A stretch of 25,841 nucleotides of DNA. Origin: PLA2 sp036273915. GTDB taxonomy: Bacteria > Planctomycetota > PLA2. Positions 14,904 through 23,542 of the stretch are shown one piece after another. Below the pieces are notes generated by a model. The model saw only the letters and a list, made by a program, of their open reading frames with translations. It was not told where the DNA came from and searched no databases. The stretch is taken from contig DASUGR010000179.1 of the NCBI GenBank assembly GCA_036273915.1, positions 1 through 25,841 on the forward strand. The letters are read 5' to 3'. The position numbers were made by a program, and so were the translations under genes. The stretch's first letter is position 1; each line of letters begins with the position of its first letter.

Positions 14904-17270
14904 ATGGCCAAGCTGATCCTTCGCGTCAATGGGGTTGGTAAGGAGTTCGATCTCGAACGGACGGGCTCCCTGACCGTGGGCCGGTCCCCGGACTGCGACA
15001 TCACGATCGACGACACGCAGGCCTCCCGCCGCCATTGCACGGTGATCCGCCTCCAGTCGGGCTACGAGGTCAGCGATCTCGGGTCGACGAACGGGACGCT
15101 CGTCAACTCCACCCTCGTGAAGAAGCAGAAGCTCCGTCACGGGGACGTGATCCGGATCGGCGCGGTCGAGATCGCGTTTGACGATCCCGGGTCGGCGGGT
15201 GCGGCGGGGGAGCCCGCCGTCGGCTACCTCGTTTACGCCAAGGGGGACCGGAAGGGCGAGAAGATCGAGCTCAGCGCCCAGCGCACCACGATCGGGCGGA
15301 AGCCGACGAACACGGTCGTGATCGACGATCCGGTCAGTTCCTCCTACCACTGCGAGATCGTGCGAGGCCTCAACGGCTACGCGATCCGCGACCTCGGCTC
15401 GACCAACGGCACCCTCGTGAACAGCGAGATGGTGACGGAGGCCCAGCTGTCGCACGGCGCGCGCATCCGCATCGGCAACACCCGCTTCGTCTTCCAGGAC
15501 CCCGCGATGGCCGAGATCGACCTCGAGCTCGCGGGCGCCGCCGAGGACGACGAGTGGGGCATGATGCGGGACATCGATCTCGCCGCGGTGCGGAAGCGCA
15601 ACCCGGCGACGATCGCGTACGCCCTCCTCTTCGTCGCGATCGTGGGCGCGGGCGGCTACTTCCTGGCCGTCGCCAAGCCCCGGGTCGAGAAGGGCGGGCC
15701 CGCGGGTCCGGAGGGCAACCTCCACGCACCGTGGTCCTTCGAGGCGGAGGGGGCCGCGCTCACGTGGGCTGCGGAGCCCGAGGCGGCGGTCACGCTGACG
15801 ACCTCGACCCAGGTGAAGAAGACGGGCGACCGGTCGCTCGAGATCCGCGCGAACACCCCCGAGGCGGTCGCCTATTACGCGCAGCGGTTCCGCGACGACC
15901 GCGCGGCGTATCGCATCAAGGGCTCGGTCGCCGCGCGCGGCACGAAGGCCCGTTTCGGCATCCGCTGGATGGGCGGCGCGGGCATCGAGCGGTGGGCGAC
16001 GGGGCCCGCGGTCGAAGGCTCGATGCGCGACGTCGATCTTGTGGCGTCGTGTCCGCCGTGGGCGACGAGCGCGCTCCTGGGCGTCGAGCTCGACGGCGCG
16101 GGCACGGTCGATCTCGACGACGTGTCGATCGTCCGCGAGGGCGCGGCGCACGTCGAGGAGGTCACGATCAACGCCTTCCGCCTCTTCGTGACGGACGGGC
16201 GGGCGGCCGACCTCTTCCACGACGCGGCGGCGGTCCTCGTGAACGGGCACCCCTTCGCGCGCGACGCGCAGGGGAATCCGGTGGACGCGCCGGGCCTCCG
16301 GATCGCCGCGGCGGCGGCGGACGAGGAGCACATGCTCCTGACCGTCGAGGGGGCGGGCGACGCCGCGACCGCGGGCATCGAGTTCGACGAGACGGGCGGC
16401 TACCTCTCGCGCGGCGGCTTCCGGGCGTTCACGCCGTCGGCCAAGGAAGGCAAGACGTTCCATCCCGCCTTCCCGGACGACGGCGTCCTCGCGCTGGAGG
16501 ACGTGCGCAAGCTGCTGCTCGGTCCCTCCGGGCGGAGCTTCGCCGTGCTCCCGGGCACGGACGGGGGCCGCCTCGACGCCGAGGCCCGCGTGCAGGGGAA
16601 GACCCGGTCGGTTGCCTTGCTCGGCCCGGCCGCCGACGGGAAGTTCGCCTTCCGCTTCAAGGTGGACCTGCGCGGCGAGACGACGCTTGCCGCGAGCACC
16701 ATGGCGAACGTCCTGAGCCTCCACGGGCAGCGCCGCTACGGCGAGTTCCTCGCGGAGGGGGCGCGCGCCCTGGCGGAGTTCCCGTTCGCGAACAAGACGA
16801 CGCGCGACGAGATCCGCAAGCTGATCGACGAGGTCAACGCGGACTACGAGGCGCGCCGCAAGAAGATCGACCGCCTGACGAAGGACTACGTCGACTTCCG
16901 GAACCTCGAGGATCTGCAAGCCGCCGGGGCGGAGCTGGGCAAGCTCGAGAAGGACTTCCAGACGGCCGCGTTCGAGGGGCCGCGCAGCGACTACGGGGTC
17001 AAGGCGAGGGAGGAGATCGAGCGTCTCGCCCTCGCGGCCCGCGTGCAGCGCGAGACGAAGCTGACCGATCGCACGTTCGTCCAGGCGACACTTGTCGACC
17101 TGCCGGACGGGCGCGTGTTCTCCGCGGCGCTCCAGCTCTACTACATCACCGAGTTCGCCCCGAACGCGGGTACTGCCCCGGCGGCGGCGGCAGCGCTCCA
17201 GCAGATCTACAAGGACTGCCCCCAGATCGAGCGGGTGCTCGACGGGTTGTTCGGGAAGAAGCCGAGGTAG
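14904..17270 (+). CDS. double-FHA single-pass membrane protein with periplasmic jelly-roll and helical domains
   Basis: This 788-aa protein has two cytoplasmic FHA domains, about 1-95 and 108-200. Both keep the phosphothreonine-binding residues: Gly26-Arg27, Ser41/His44 and STNGT (61-65) in the first; Gly131-Arg132, Ser146/His149 and STNGT (166-170) in the second. One membrane segment follows (about 235-257). Outside lies a beta-sandwich (about 270-417) with the look of a CBM4/9-like carbohydrate-binding module (GDRSLEIRAN; VDLDDVSIV). A further beta-rich region runs to about 600, and a helical, partly coiled tail ends the protein. FHA-membrane segment-periplasmic order recalls SctD/YscD-type ring proteins of type III secretion, but here the FHA sites look functional. 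It heads the operon and ends 2 nt before pilM-pilN, implying a role at the cytoplasmic face of the platform. The ATG has only a weak ribosome-binding site. Precise function is unknown. Confidence 0.82.
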   Translation: MAKLILRVNGVGKEFDLERTGSLTVGRSPDCDITIDDTQASRRHCTVIRLQSGYEVSDLGSTNGTLVNSTLVKKQKLRHGDVIRIGAVEIAFDDPGSAGAAGEPAVGYLVYAKGDRKGEKIELSAQRTTIGRKPTNTVVIDDPVSSSYHCEIVRGLNGYAIRDLGSTNGTLVNSEMVTEAQLSHGARIRIGNTRFVFQDPAMAEIDLELAGAAEDDEWGMMRDIDLAAVRKRNPATIAYALLFVAIVGAGGYFLAVAKPRVEKGGPAGPEGNLHAPWSFEAEGAALTWAAEPEAAVTLTTSTQVKKTGDRSLEIRANTPEAVAYYAQRFRDDRAAYRIKGSVAARGTKARFGIRWMGGAGIERWATGPAVEGSMRDVDLVASCPPWATSALLGVELDGAGTVDLDDVSIVREGAAHVEEVTINAFRLFVTDGRAADLFHDAAAVLVNGHPFARDAQGNPVDAPGLRIAAAAADEEHMLLTVEGAGDAATAGIEFDETGGYLSRGGFRAFTPSAKEGKTFHPAFPDDGVLALEDVRKLLLGPSGRSFAVLPGTDGGRLDAEARVQGKTRSVALLGPAADGKFAFRFKVDLRGETTLAASTMANVLSLHGQRRYGEFLAEGARALAEFPFANKTTRDEIRKLIDEVNADYEARRKKIDRLTKDYVDFRNLEDLQAAGAELGKLEKDFQTAAFEGPRSDYGVKAREEIERLALAARVQRETKLTDRTFVQATLVDLPDGRVFSAALQLYYITEFAPNAGTAPAAAAALQQIYKDCPQIERVLDGLFGKKPR

Positions 17271-17272
17271 CG

Positions 17273-18994
17273 ATGGCGAGCCAAGCGGTCGGAATCGACA
17301 TCGGGAGCCACGCGGTCAAGATCGCGCTGCTCGAGCGCAAAGGGGCGGCGACGAAGGCGCTTCGCCTCTTCCGCGCGACGCTCGCCGGCGACATGGATCC
17401 CGCACGCGTGCAGGGGGCGATCCAGCGGAGCGGCATCCGGGGCGGGCGGGGGCTCCTGGGCATCACCGGCCGGGACCTGATCATCCGGTACACGCACGTG
17501 CCCCCGGTGCCCGACTGGCGCCTCAAGCTGCTCATGCAGTTCGAGATCAACGAGGTGAGCGGCCAGAGCGGCGGCCAGGTCGCGGCGGACTACCGCCGGC
17601 TGAAACTGCCCGTCGAGGCGGACGAGGAGACCGTGCTCGTCGCGCTGACCCGCAACACGTGGCTGCAGCCGCGGCTCGCGGCGGCCCGCGGCGCGGGCTT
17701 CAAGGTGGGGGGCGGGTGCCCCAACTCGGTCGCGATCTTCAACGCCTTCCTCGCGCGCGGCGGCTGGAAGGAGGGGGAGACGACCTTCCTCGTGAGCATC
17801 GGCCGCGAGAACATCGACATGGGCATCCAGCGCGACGGGGAGCTGCTCTTCGCGCGCAACATGTCGGGCGGCGGGCACGCGTTCACCGAGGCGATCATGA
17901 ATACCTTCGGCCTCGCCGAGGCGAAGGCGGAGAAGAACAAGGTCACGAAGGGCGATCTCACCCCGCGGTCGAAGGCGCGCTATGCCGACGCGACCGCGGA
18001 GAAGCTCGCCAACACGATGCAGGGCCCGGCGGGCCAGCTCGTGTCGATGATCCAGTCGTCCGTGATGATCTGCCGCGCGCAGACCAAGATCGCGGACCTG
18101 AACGTCGACCGGCTCCTCCTCTGCGGCGGCACGGCCCGAATGAAGGGCATCGTCGACTACTTCCAGTCGAACATGAGCGTCCCGGTCGAGCTCTTCGACC
18201 CGGCACAGGACCTCGACCGGTCGGCGCTTCCCGGCGAGGACCAGGAGGAGGTCGGCGAGAACGCGGCCGACTTCGCGGTGGCGATCGGGCTCGCGCAGAC
18301 GCTGCTCGAACCGACCGCCTACAAGCTCGAGGTCCTCACGGAGTCCGAGAAGAAGAAGCGCCAGTTCGTCGGGCGCACGATCTGGGCGGTCGGCGCGGCC
18401 GCCGCGGCCCTCGTGTTCGTCGTGCTCCTCTTCAAGACGCGGGCCGACGCGATCGAGTCGTACCGGGCCGCCAACGCGAGCCTCCAGGCGATCGAACAGA
18501 AGAACCAGAGTGTTCGCAACTGGAAGCAGACGACCGAGGCGAAAGAGCTCGACCGGAGGCAGAAGGAGATCGCGCTTCGCGTCCGCCGCTACCCGGGCGA
18601 GTTCCTGCGCGCCGTCATCGCCTCGCTCCGCGCGAGCCACAACTCGAGGTACCTCTACCTCGAGAAGCTCGACCTCGAGCCGCTGAAGCGGAGCTTCGAC
18701 CTCGACGGCAACCCCGGGGATCCGCAGGCGCAGCTGGGCGCCTCGGACGAGGCGAAGGACAACATCCACGCCCAGAAGGTCTGGCCCGAGATCACGGTCC
18801 AGGGCCGGCTCCAGGAGGATACGCCGAACGTCGGTGACACCTTCCTCGCCTATGTCACCGAGCTCAAGCGGAACCTCTCGTCGGCGCAGGTCGAGGGGTG
18901 GAAGATCGAGGTGAAGCCGACGAGCCCCGACCGGGAGAAGCGCTTCTCCCTGACCTTCGAGATGCAGCAGGTGAAGCCCGCGGAGGGGAGCTAG
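17273..18994 (+). CDS. PilM-PilN fusion (GspL-like inner-membrane platform protein)
   Basis: This 573-aa protein starts at ATG 17273 behind GAGG, 2 nt after the previous stop. Residues 1-345 are an actin-like PilM domain: GIDIGSHAVKIALL (7-20), SIGRENIDMGI (175-185) and LLLCGGTARMKGI (about 281-293) are the nucleotide-binding blocks. Residues 350-365 (YKLEVLTESEKKKRQF) resemble the short cytoplasmic PilN peptide, usually INLLP followed by basic residues, which PilM normally binds in trans. A membrane helix (about 370-389), a coiled coil (about 395-440) and a PilN-type periplasmic domain follow. PilM and PilN are normally separate; GspL of T2SS has the actin-like, membrane, periplasmic order in one chain, so this resembles GspL in layout but PilM in sequence. 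The next gene is PilO-like, the expected PilN partner. The family assignment is strong. Confidence 0.9.
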   Translation: MASQAVGIDIGSHAVKIALLERKGAATKALRLFRATLAGDMDPARVQGAIQRSGIRGGRGLLGITGRDLIIRYTHVPPVPDWRLKLLMQFEINEVSGQSGGQVAADYRRLKLPVEADEETVLVALTRNTWLQPRLAAARGAGFKVGGGCPNSVAIFNAFLARGGWKEGETTFLVSIGRENIDMGIQRDGELLFARNMSGGGHAFTEAIMNTFGLAEAKAEKNKVTKGDLTPRSKARYADATAEKLANTMQGPAGQLVSMIQSSVMICRAQTKIADLNVDRLLLCGGTARMKGIVDYFQSNMSVPVELFDPAQDLDRSALPGEDQEEVGENAADFAVAIGLAQTLLEPTAYKLEVLTESEKKKRQFVGRTIWAVGAAAAALVFVVLLFKTRADAIESYRAANASLQAIEQKNQSVRNWKQTTEAKELDRRQKEIALRVRRYPGEFLRAVIASLRASHNSRYLYLEKLDLEPLKRSFDLDGNPGDPQAQLGASDEAKDNIHAQKVWPEITVQGRLQEDTPNVGDTFLAYVTELKRNLSSAQVEGWKIEVKPTSPDREKRFSLTFEMQQVKPAEGS

Positions 18995-18996
18995 AC

Positions 18997-19887
18997 GTGG
19001 ACTTCTGGGCGCAGCACAAGGACTTCATCCTCAAGATCCTCGCGGGCGTCGGGGTGTTCCTCGTCGCCCTGATCGCGCGGTCGATCACGTACGGCGACGA
19101 GCTCGAGAGCGAGCAGGCGACGAACGCGAGCCTCGTCAGCAGGATCGGGTCCCTCAGGGTCGCGAAGCAGAGCGAAATCCAGGAGCTCCAGAAGGACGCG
19201 GACCGGCTCCTCGAGAACGCCCAGACGCTGACCGGGCAGATCGGCTGGGACCTCTCGGACGACCGGCTCGACCAGAAGCTGCTGCGGCGCATCCTCCGCT
19301 ACACGCGGACCTACGCCCAGCAGGGCGACGACGCGGTCCAGCGCGCCGCGGAGGACTTCCGCAGCGCCATCCACGAGGACCTGAACGGCGGCTTCGGGCG
19401 GCTCCGCCTGATGGTGCGGCAGGACCTCGTCGAGGAGGCGAAGGAGAAAAACATCCGGGTCGACAAGGATCGGGAGGGGATCGGGTTCGACGCGGTGACC
19501 GACATGGCCGACGACGAGCTCCTCCAGTACCTGATGCAGCTCGAGCTCGTCGCGAGGGTGGCGCGGGCGGCGATCGATGCCCGCGTGGACAGCTTCGACG
19601 ACGTGCGGATCACCACCTCGCTCGGCCGGGACGAGGTGATCCCCGGCGCGAACCCCGCGTTCCTCAAGGAGTACGCGGTGACGATCGGCTTCACGGCGAG
19701 CCCGGATGCGCTCTATTCGGTGCTGAACCAGCTCGAGGAGGACGCCCCTCACGTGCCGTTCGCGACGCTCCACCTCGCCAGGGTGAAGCGGCCGGAGAAC
19801 CACATCGGGGTCGAGATGACACTGCTCGCGACCGCGGCCAACCCGAGCAAGGACGTCCCCTTCAAGGACAAGGAGAAGAAACCGTGA
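18997..19887 (+). CDS. PilO/GspM-like inner-membrane platform protein
   Basis: This is a 296-aa bitopic protein. The GTG at 18997 lies 2 nt after the PilM-PilN stop and 6 nt after GGAGGGGAG. It gives a short cytoplasmic start (VDFWAQHKD) before the membrane helix at about 10-27. An in-frame ATG 99 nt upstream lies inside the previous gene and would add a charged tail before the helix, so it was rejected. After the helix come a coiled coil (about 33-80), an extended helical middle, and a C-terminal region (about 215-290; YAVTIGFTASPDALYSVLNQLEE) with the alternating strands and helices of the PilO/GspM ferredoxin-like domain. PilO pairs with PilN to form the periplasmic collar below the secretin. 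Sequence identity to known PilO looks low; the call rests on topology, the C-terminal domain and position after PilM-PilN. Confidence 0.72.
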   Translation: MDFWAQHKDFILKILAGVGVFLVALIARSITYGDELESEQATNASLVSRIGSLRVAKQSEIQELQKDADRLLENAQTLTGQIGWDLSDDRLDQKLLRRILRYTRTYAQQGDDAVQRAAEDFRSAIHEDLNGGFGRLRLMVRQDLVEEAKEKNIRVDKDREGIGFDAVTDMADDELLQYLMQLELVARVARAAIDARVDSFDDVRITTSLGRDEVIPGANPAFLKEYAVTIGFTASPDALYSVLNQLEEDAPHVPFATLHLARVKRPENHIGVEMTLLATAANPSKDVPFKDKEKKP

Positions 19888-22886
19888 ACCGCGAACGGAT
19901 TCTCTTCGTCTCCGTCCTCGCGATCCTCGGCCTCTGGTTCTTCCTGAGGAGCCCGCAGCGCCCCGTCGCGAGCGCGGAGGTCGGGCGTGAAGGCCTCACG
20001 CGCCGCCCGGTGAGGAGCGCGGAGTACAAGGTGATCCGCTTCGGCACGATGACCGGGCCGGATCCGACGACGATCGTCACGAACGTCCGGCCCCACCCGC
20101 GTCCGCTCGGCGACCTCATCAAGCCGAAGGAGTTCGATCTCCCGAACATCTGGCCGCCGACCTCGCGGAGCGTGAGCGTCGACCGGCTCAACCTGCTCCG
20201 CCGCGACGCCGCGGCGCCGCAGCCGGGACCGGCGCAGATCCAGCTTCCCGCCGCGGCCGGGGGCGGGACCGGCGCCGCGGGCATCTCGGCCGAGGAGCGC
20301 GTGGACGCCTGGAAGAGCGGGCCGACGGAGCAGAAGGGGCGCGTGATCGCGATCGTCACCGGCGCGGGCCAGCTCAAGGAGCCGCCCGGCCCGTGGCCCT
20401 ACGGCAAGCAGGTCATGGCGGCCCCCTTCGCGTTCCTCCGCCTTCTTGCGCAGCTCGAGCTGGATCCGGCCGCCGCCCAGCAGGACGGCGTGCGCGAGGT
20501 CCACGCGACGAGCCGCAGCATCAAGGCGACGTTCCGCCAGAGGTTCCCCGACGAGATCAACTCCTTCCAGATCGCCATCGACGGACAGCAGCAGGGGTAC
20601 TTCAAGGGGCTCAAGGAGTATCTCAAGGTGCAGGGGGGACAGGCGTTCGATCCGCGCGTGCGCGCGGGGCTCGGCCTCCTCGGCGACGGGCTCAAGGCGA
20701 ACGCGAAGGCGATCCGCGAGGACCTGCTCCGCTGGGCGCTCGCGATCCTCGGGGAGGCGCACGATCTCGTGCCCGCGGGCGCACAGGGGCAGAAGCGGCA
20801 GGTCCTCCTCGCCATGCTCCGCGCGGCCGGCGAGCTCAACGACTACGAGACCGTGCTCCGGCTCGCGATCGACCATCTCGACACGTTCCCGCGCGAGCCG
20901 GAGGTCTTGGAGCACGTCGGCGACGTGATGGCGAGCCGCACGTTCTCGCTCGCCCCGTTCGCGATCGAGTGGTACCGGCTCGCGAGCGACCGGGCGTCGG
21001 CGCAGGGAGAGCTCATCGCGACGCTCGTCGAGGAGGGACGCTTCGACGAGGCGAAGGACCTGCTCGTCAAGGGTCGCGCCGGCATGCCCGGCGCCGAGCA
21101 GGACCTGCTCAACGCGCGCGTCGCCCTCGCGCTCGGCGACTTCAATGCGGCGACCACGGTCGCGCAGCGGCACACGTCGGGCGACGGCGCCGCCGAGGCG
21201 CACCAGATCCTCGGGGCCGTCGCGTACGCGAAGGGCGATGCCGCGGCCGCGGCGGAGGAGTTCCAGAAGGCGGCGGAGGCCGACCCGGCGCGCTCGACGG
21301 CCTTCAGCGACTGGGGGCTCGCGCTTGCCGTGGAGGGCAAGACCGAGGACGCGCTCCTCTGCTTCGGCAAGGCGCTCGAGCTCGATTCCATCGACAACGC
21401 CGTCGTGCCCGAGCTCGGGCGCGGCTACCTGAAGCTCGCGGCCGGCGAGGCCGCCCTGCGGGCGGCCGTCGACGCGGAGGACGCGGGCCGGCGCGAGTCG
21501 AAGGTCAAGGCGGAGAAGGAGGAGGAGGCGAAGCGGCTCCGCGACACCGCGGCCGAGGCGTTCGCGGCCGGGGTGGAGCTCCTGGCGAAGCTCGCGGACA
21601 ACAACCCGAGCGACCTCCTCGTGCGGTACATGCTCGGCTACGCGAAGGAGCGCACCGGCAACCTCGAGGAGGCCGCCCAGCTCTACCGGGGCACGATCGA
21701 CAGCGACTACCGCTACCGGATCGCGATCGCGCGCCTGGGGCTCGTGCAGGCGCAGCGCGTCCTCGCCGGCGGCAGCAAGGACCTCGCCCCCGCGGCGGTG
21801 GCCCACCTCTCGAAGGCCGTCGATCTGAACCCGACCGACGCGATCCTCCCGTACCTGCTCGGCCGCTTCCTCATGGCGACCGCCGGGGATCTCGGGCTCG
21901 CGGACCGCATGTTCGAGAAGGCCGGGAAGCTCGAGGTCTCCGAGCGCAACGGCGACCTCCCCCTCTGGGCGGACCTCGGTCGCTCCTGCCTCGCCTACGC
22001 GAACGAGAACACCGAGGTGCTCGACACGAAACGGCTCCTCAACCAGCTCCTCGAGCGGATCAAGGAGTCGATGCCGGCCGGCACGACGCCGCAGAAGGCG
22101 ATGGAGCACGAGGTCTACCGGGCGGCGACGATCGACCTCCAGATCGTCGAGGACAACGAGCGGAAGGTGGACCGGACCTGGGACTTCACGGAGCTCTCCA
22201 AGCAACCCACCGACTGGGACAAGGCCATGAAGCTCCCCATGGAGGTCCGCTGGGAGCTCAAGAAGGGGCTCGTGTTCGCGGGCACGATCAACTACGAGGG
22301 CCGGGGGCGGGAGAGCCCGATCATCCCGCTCGAGTACTGCTCGACCCACTACCCGGACAAGGAGAAGGGCGAGCTCAACGGCGGGAACATCTGGGAGCTG
22401 GTCGTCACGGGCGTCACGCCCGACGTCCCGACGGAGGGCGACATCCCGGAGCTGGGCATCGGCGTCCTGAACCCGCCGAAGCCGAACCTCGTGAGCGGCG
22501 TCCAGGTGAGGCGCAAGCGCAACGGGAACATGGAGATCCGGATCGACGGCGGCGACCGCCAGGTCTTCAAGAACGTGAAGAACGACTGGGTGGAGCTCAA
22601 GAAGGTGAAGTGGCCGGGGGGCGAGTTCACCCTGAAGTTCGACGTCGTCCCGGAGTACGGCCTCGCCAGGCGCCGGGCCCCCGGCCGGTTCCGCCTCTAC
22701 CTGAACGGCGAGGAGGTCTTCCTCCAGGAGTTCGGGGACGGCGCGGCCGGCGAGCGGGCGAACGTCGTCGCCCTGAGCAAAGCGAGCGCCCCGGTGTCGG
22801 TCTGGCTCTGGGCCGAGGGGCGCGACGGCACGGAGCTCAAGGGCATCCAAGTGAAAACGGTCACGTTGACCGTGGAGACAAAGTGA
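19884..22886 (+). CDS. membrane-anchored TPR protein with C-terminal beta-sandwich domain
   Basis: This 1000-aa protein starts at GTG 19884, overlapping the PilO stop as GTGA, with AAGGAG 8 nt upstream. One hydrophobic segment (about 6-21; ILFVSVLAILGLWFFL) anchors it, and a Pro-rich stretch runs to about 140. TPR and TPR-like helices follow from about 290 to 720 (for example AHQILGAVAYAKGDAAAAAE and SDWGLALAVEGKTEDALLCF). The last 240 residues (from about 762) are beta-rich, with strands such as MEIRIDGGDRQVFKN and GRFRLYLNGEEVFLQEF that recall ConA-like/LamG jelly rolls. In T4P and T2SS operons the place after PilO/GspM is often taken by PilP/GspC, the link to the secretin. The N-terminal anchor plus Pro-rich linker would suit that job, but I see no PilP domain. 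Function is unknown; an assembly scaffold or periplasmic linker is the simplest guess. Confidence 0.7.
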   Translation: MNRERILFVSVLAILGLWFFLRSPQRPVASAEVGREGLTRRPVRSAEYKVIRFGTMTGPDPTTIVTNVRPHPRPLGDLIKPKEFDLPNIWPPTSRSVSVDRLNLLRRDAAAPQPGPAQIQLPAAAGGGTGAAGISAEERVDAWKSGPTEQKGRVIAIVTGAGQLKEPPGPWPYGKQVMAAPFAFLRLLAQLELDPAAAQQDGVREVHATSRSIKATFRQRFPDEINSFQIAIDGQQQGYFKGLKEYLKVQGGQAFDPRVRAGLGLLGDGLKANAKAIREDLLRWALAILGEAHDLVPAGAQGQKRQVLLAMLRAAGELNDYETVLRLAIDHLDTFPREPEVLEHVGDVMASRTFSLAPFAIEWYRLASDRASAQGELIATLVEEGRFDEAKDLLVKGRAGMPGAEQDLLNARVALALGDFNAATTVAQRHTSGDGAAEAHQILGAVAYAKGDAAAAAEEFQKAAEADPARSTAFSDWGLALAVEGKTEDALLCFGKALELDSIDNAVVPELGRGYLKLAAGEAALRAAVDAEDAGRRESKVKAEKEEEAKRLRDTAAEAFAAGVELLAKLADNNPSDLLVRYMLGYAKERTGNLEEAAQLYRGTIDSDYRYRIAIARLGLVQAQRVLAGGSKDLAPAAVAHLSKAVDLNPTDAILPYLLGRFLMATAGDLGLADRMFEKAGKLEVSERNGDLPLWADLGRSCLAYANENTEVLDTKRLLNQLLERIKESMPAGTTPQKAMEHEVYRAATIDLQIVEDNERKVDRTWDFTELSKQPTDWDKAMKLPMEVRWELKKGLVFAGTINYEGRGRESPIIPLEYCSTHYPDKEKGELNGGNIWELVVTGVTPDVPTEGDIPELGIGVLNPPKPNLVSGVQVRRKRNGNMEIRIDGGDRQVFKNVKNDWVELKKVKWPGGEFTLKFDVVPEYGLARRRAPGRFRLYLNGEEVFLQEFGDGAAGERANVVALSKASAPVSVWLWAEGRDGTELKGIQVKTVTLTVETK

Positions 22887-22894
22887 GGTACGCG

Positions 22895-23542
22895 ATGCGG
22901 CGAGTGCAACGAGGGTTCACCCTGATCGAGGTCCTCGTCGTGGTCTCGATCCTGGGGGTCTTGGCCGGGCTCATCTCGGTTCTCATCACGCAGGCCGGCA
23001 AGAAGCGGCTCGAGTTCGAGACGACCCAGACGATCACGCTCGTGCGGACGGCGATCGAGAACTACAACTCGGATTTCCACCGGCTCCCGCCGGAGACCAT
23101 GGCGGCGTTCGCCGGGACGCAGTGGGCCGGGCTGTCGGTCTCCGGCAACACGACCAACGAGTGCAACGAGTGCCTGCTCGTGGCGCTCCGCCACCCCGAC
23201 CTGCGCACGCCGCTGGACCAGCTCCCGACGAGCGAGCCCTACGGCAACCGGGACAGGGACATCTGGAACAAGATCCCGATGGGCTCCGACGTCGTCGACG
23301 CGAAGGAGATCCTCGACGCGTACGGCAACCCGATCGTCTACATCACGAAGAACCACTACGACGACACGATCCAGGTCACGCTCATCGACGAGACGATCGT
23401 CGACGTGCACGCCGTGAAGCGGTCGGGCGGCGCCTACTACAACCCGGACGGATTCCAGCTCATCTCGCTCGGGCGGAACCAGAAGCAGGATCCGGACGAG
23501 AAGGTCGACGACATCGAGAACTTCACGCGAGAGGGCGACTAG
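22895..23542 (+). CDS. GspG-like major pseudopilin
   Basis: This is a 215-aa type IV pilin-like protein. The prepilin leader MRRVQRG precedes the cleavage and methylation site at FTLIEV, with Glu at +5, and a hydrophobic helix follows (LVVVSILGVLAGLISVLI). The C-terminal half has the GspG pattern: IENYNSDFHRLPP, ILDAYGNPIVYI and the ending GFQLISLGRNQKQDPDEKVDDIENF, the last resembling the GspG calcium-loop region. I chose ATG 22895 because GAGG lies 6 nt upstream. GTG 22883, overlapping the previous stop as GTGA, is also in frame and would add four residues to the leader. A Cys pair (NECNEC) in the middle is unusual for GspG and may form a disulphide. It is probably the main subunit of the pseudopilus. 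Confidence 0.88.
   Translation: MRRVQRGFTLIEVLVVVSILGVLAGLISVLITQAGKKRLEFETTQTITLVRTAIENYNSDFHRLPPETMAAFAGTQWAGLSVSGNTTNECNECLLVALRHPDLRTPLDQLPTSEPYGNRDRDIWNKIPMGSDVVDAKEILDAYGNPIVYITKNHYDDTIQVTLIDETIVDVHAVKRSGGAYYNPDGFQLISLGRNQKQDPDEKVDDIENFTREGD

Noticed and set aside
18898..18996. Upstream ATG extending the PilO-like protein by 33 codons
   Set aside because: The extension lies within the PilM-PilN gene and would put an unrelated charged segment before the membrane helix. GTG 18997 has a strong ribosome-binding site.
19749..22850. A 1033-codon minus-strand open frame
   Set aside because: Lies opposite the TPR membrane gene, lacks domains and has shadow-type composition.
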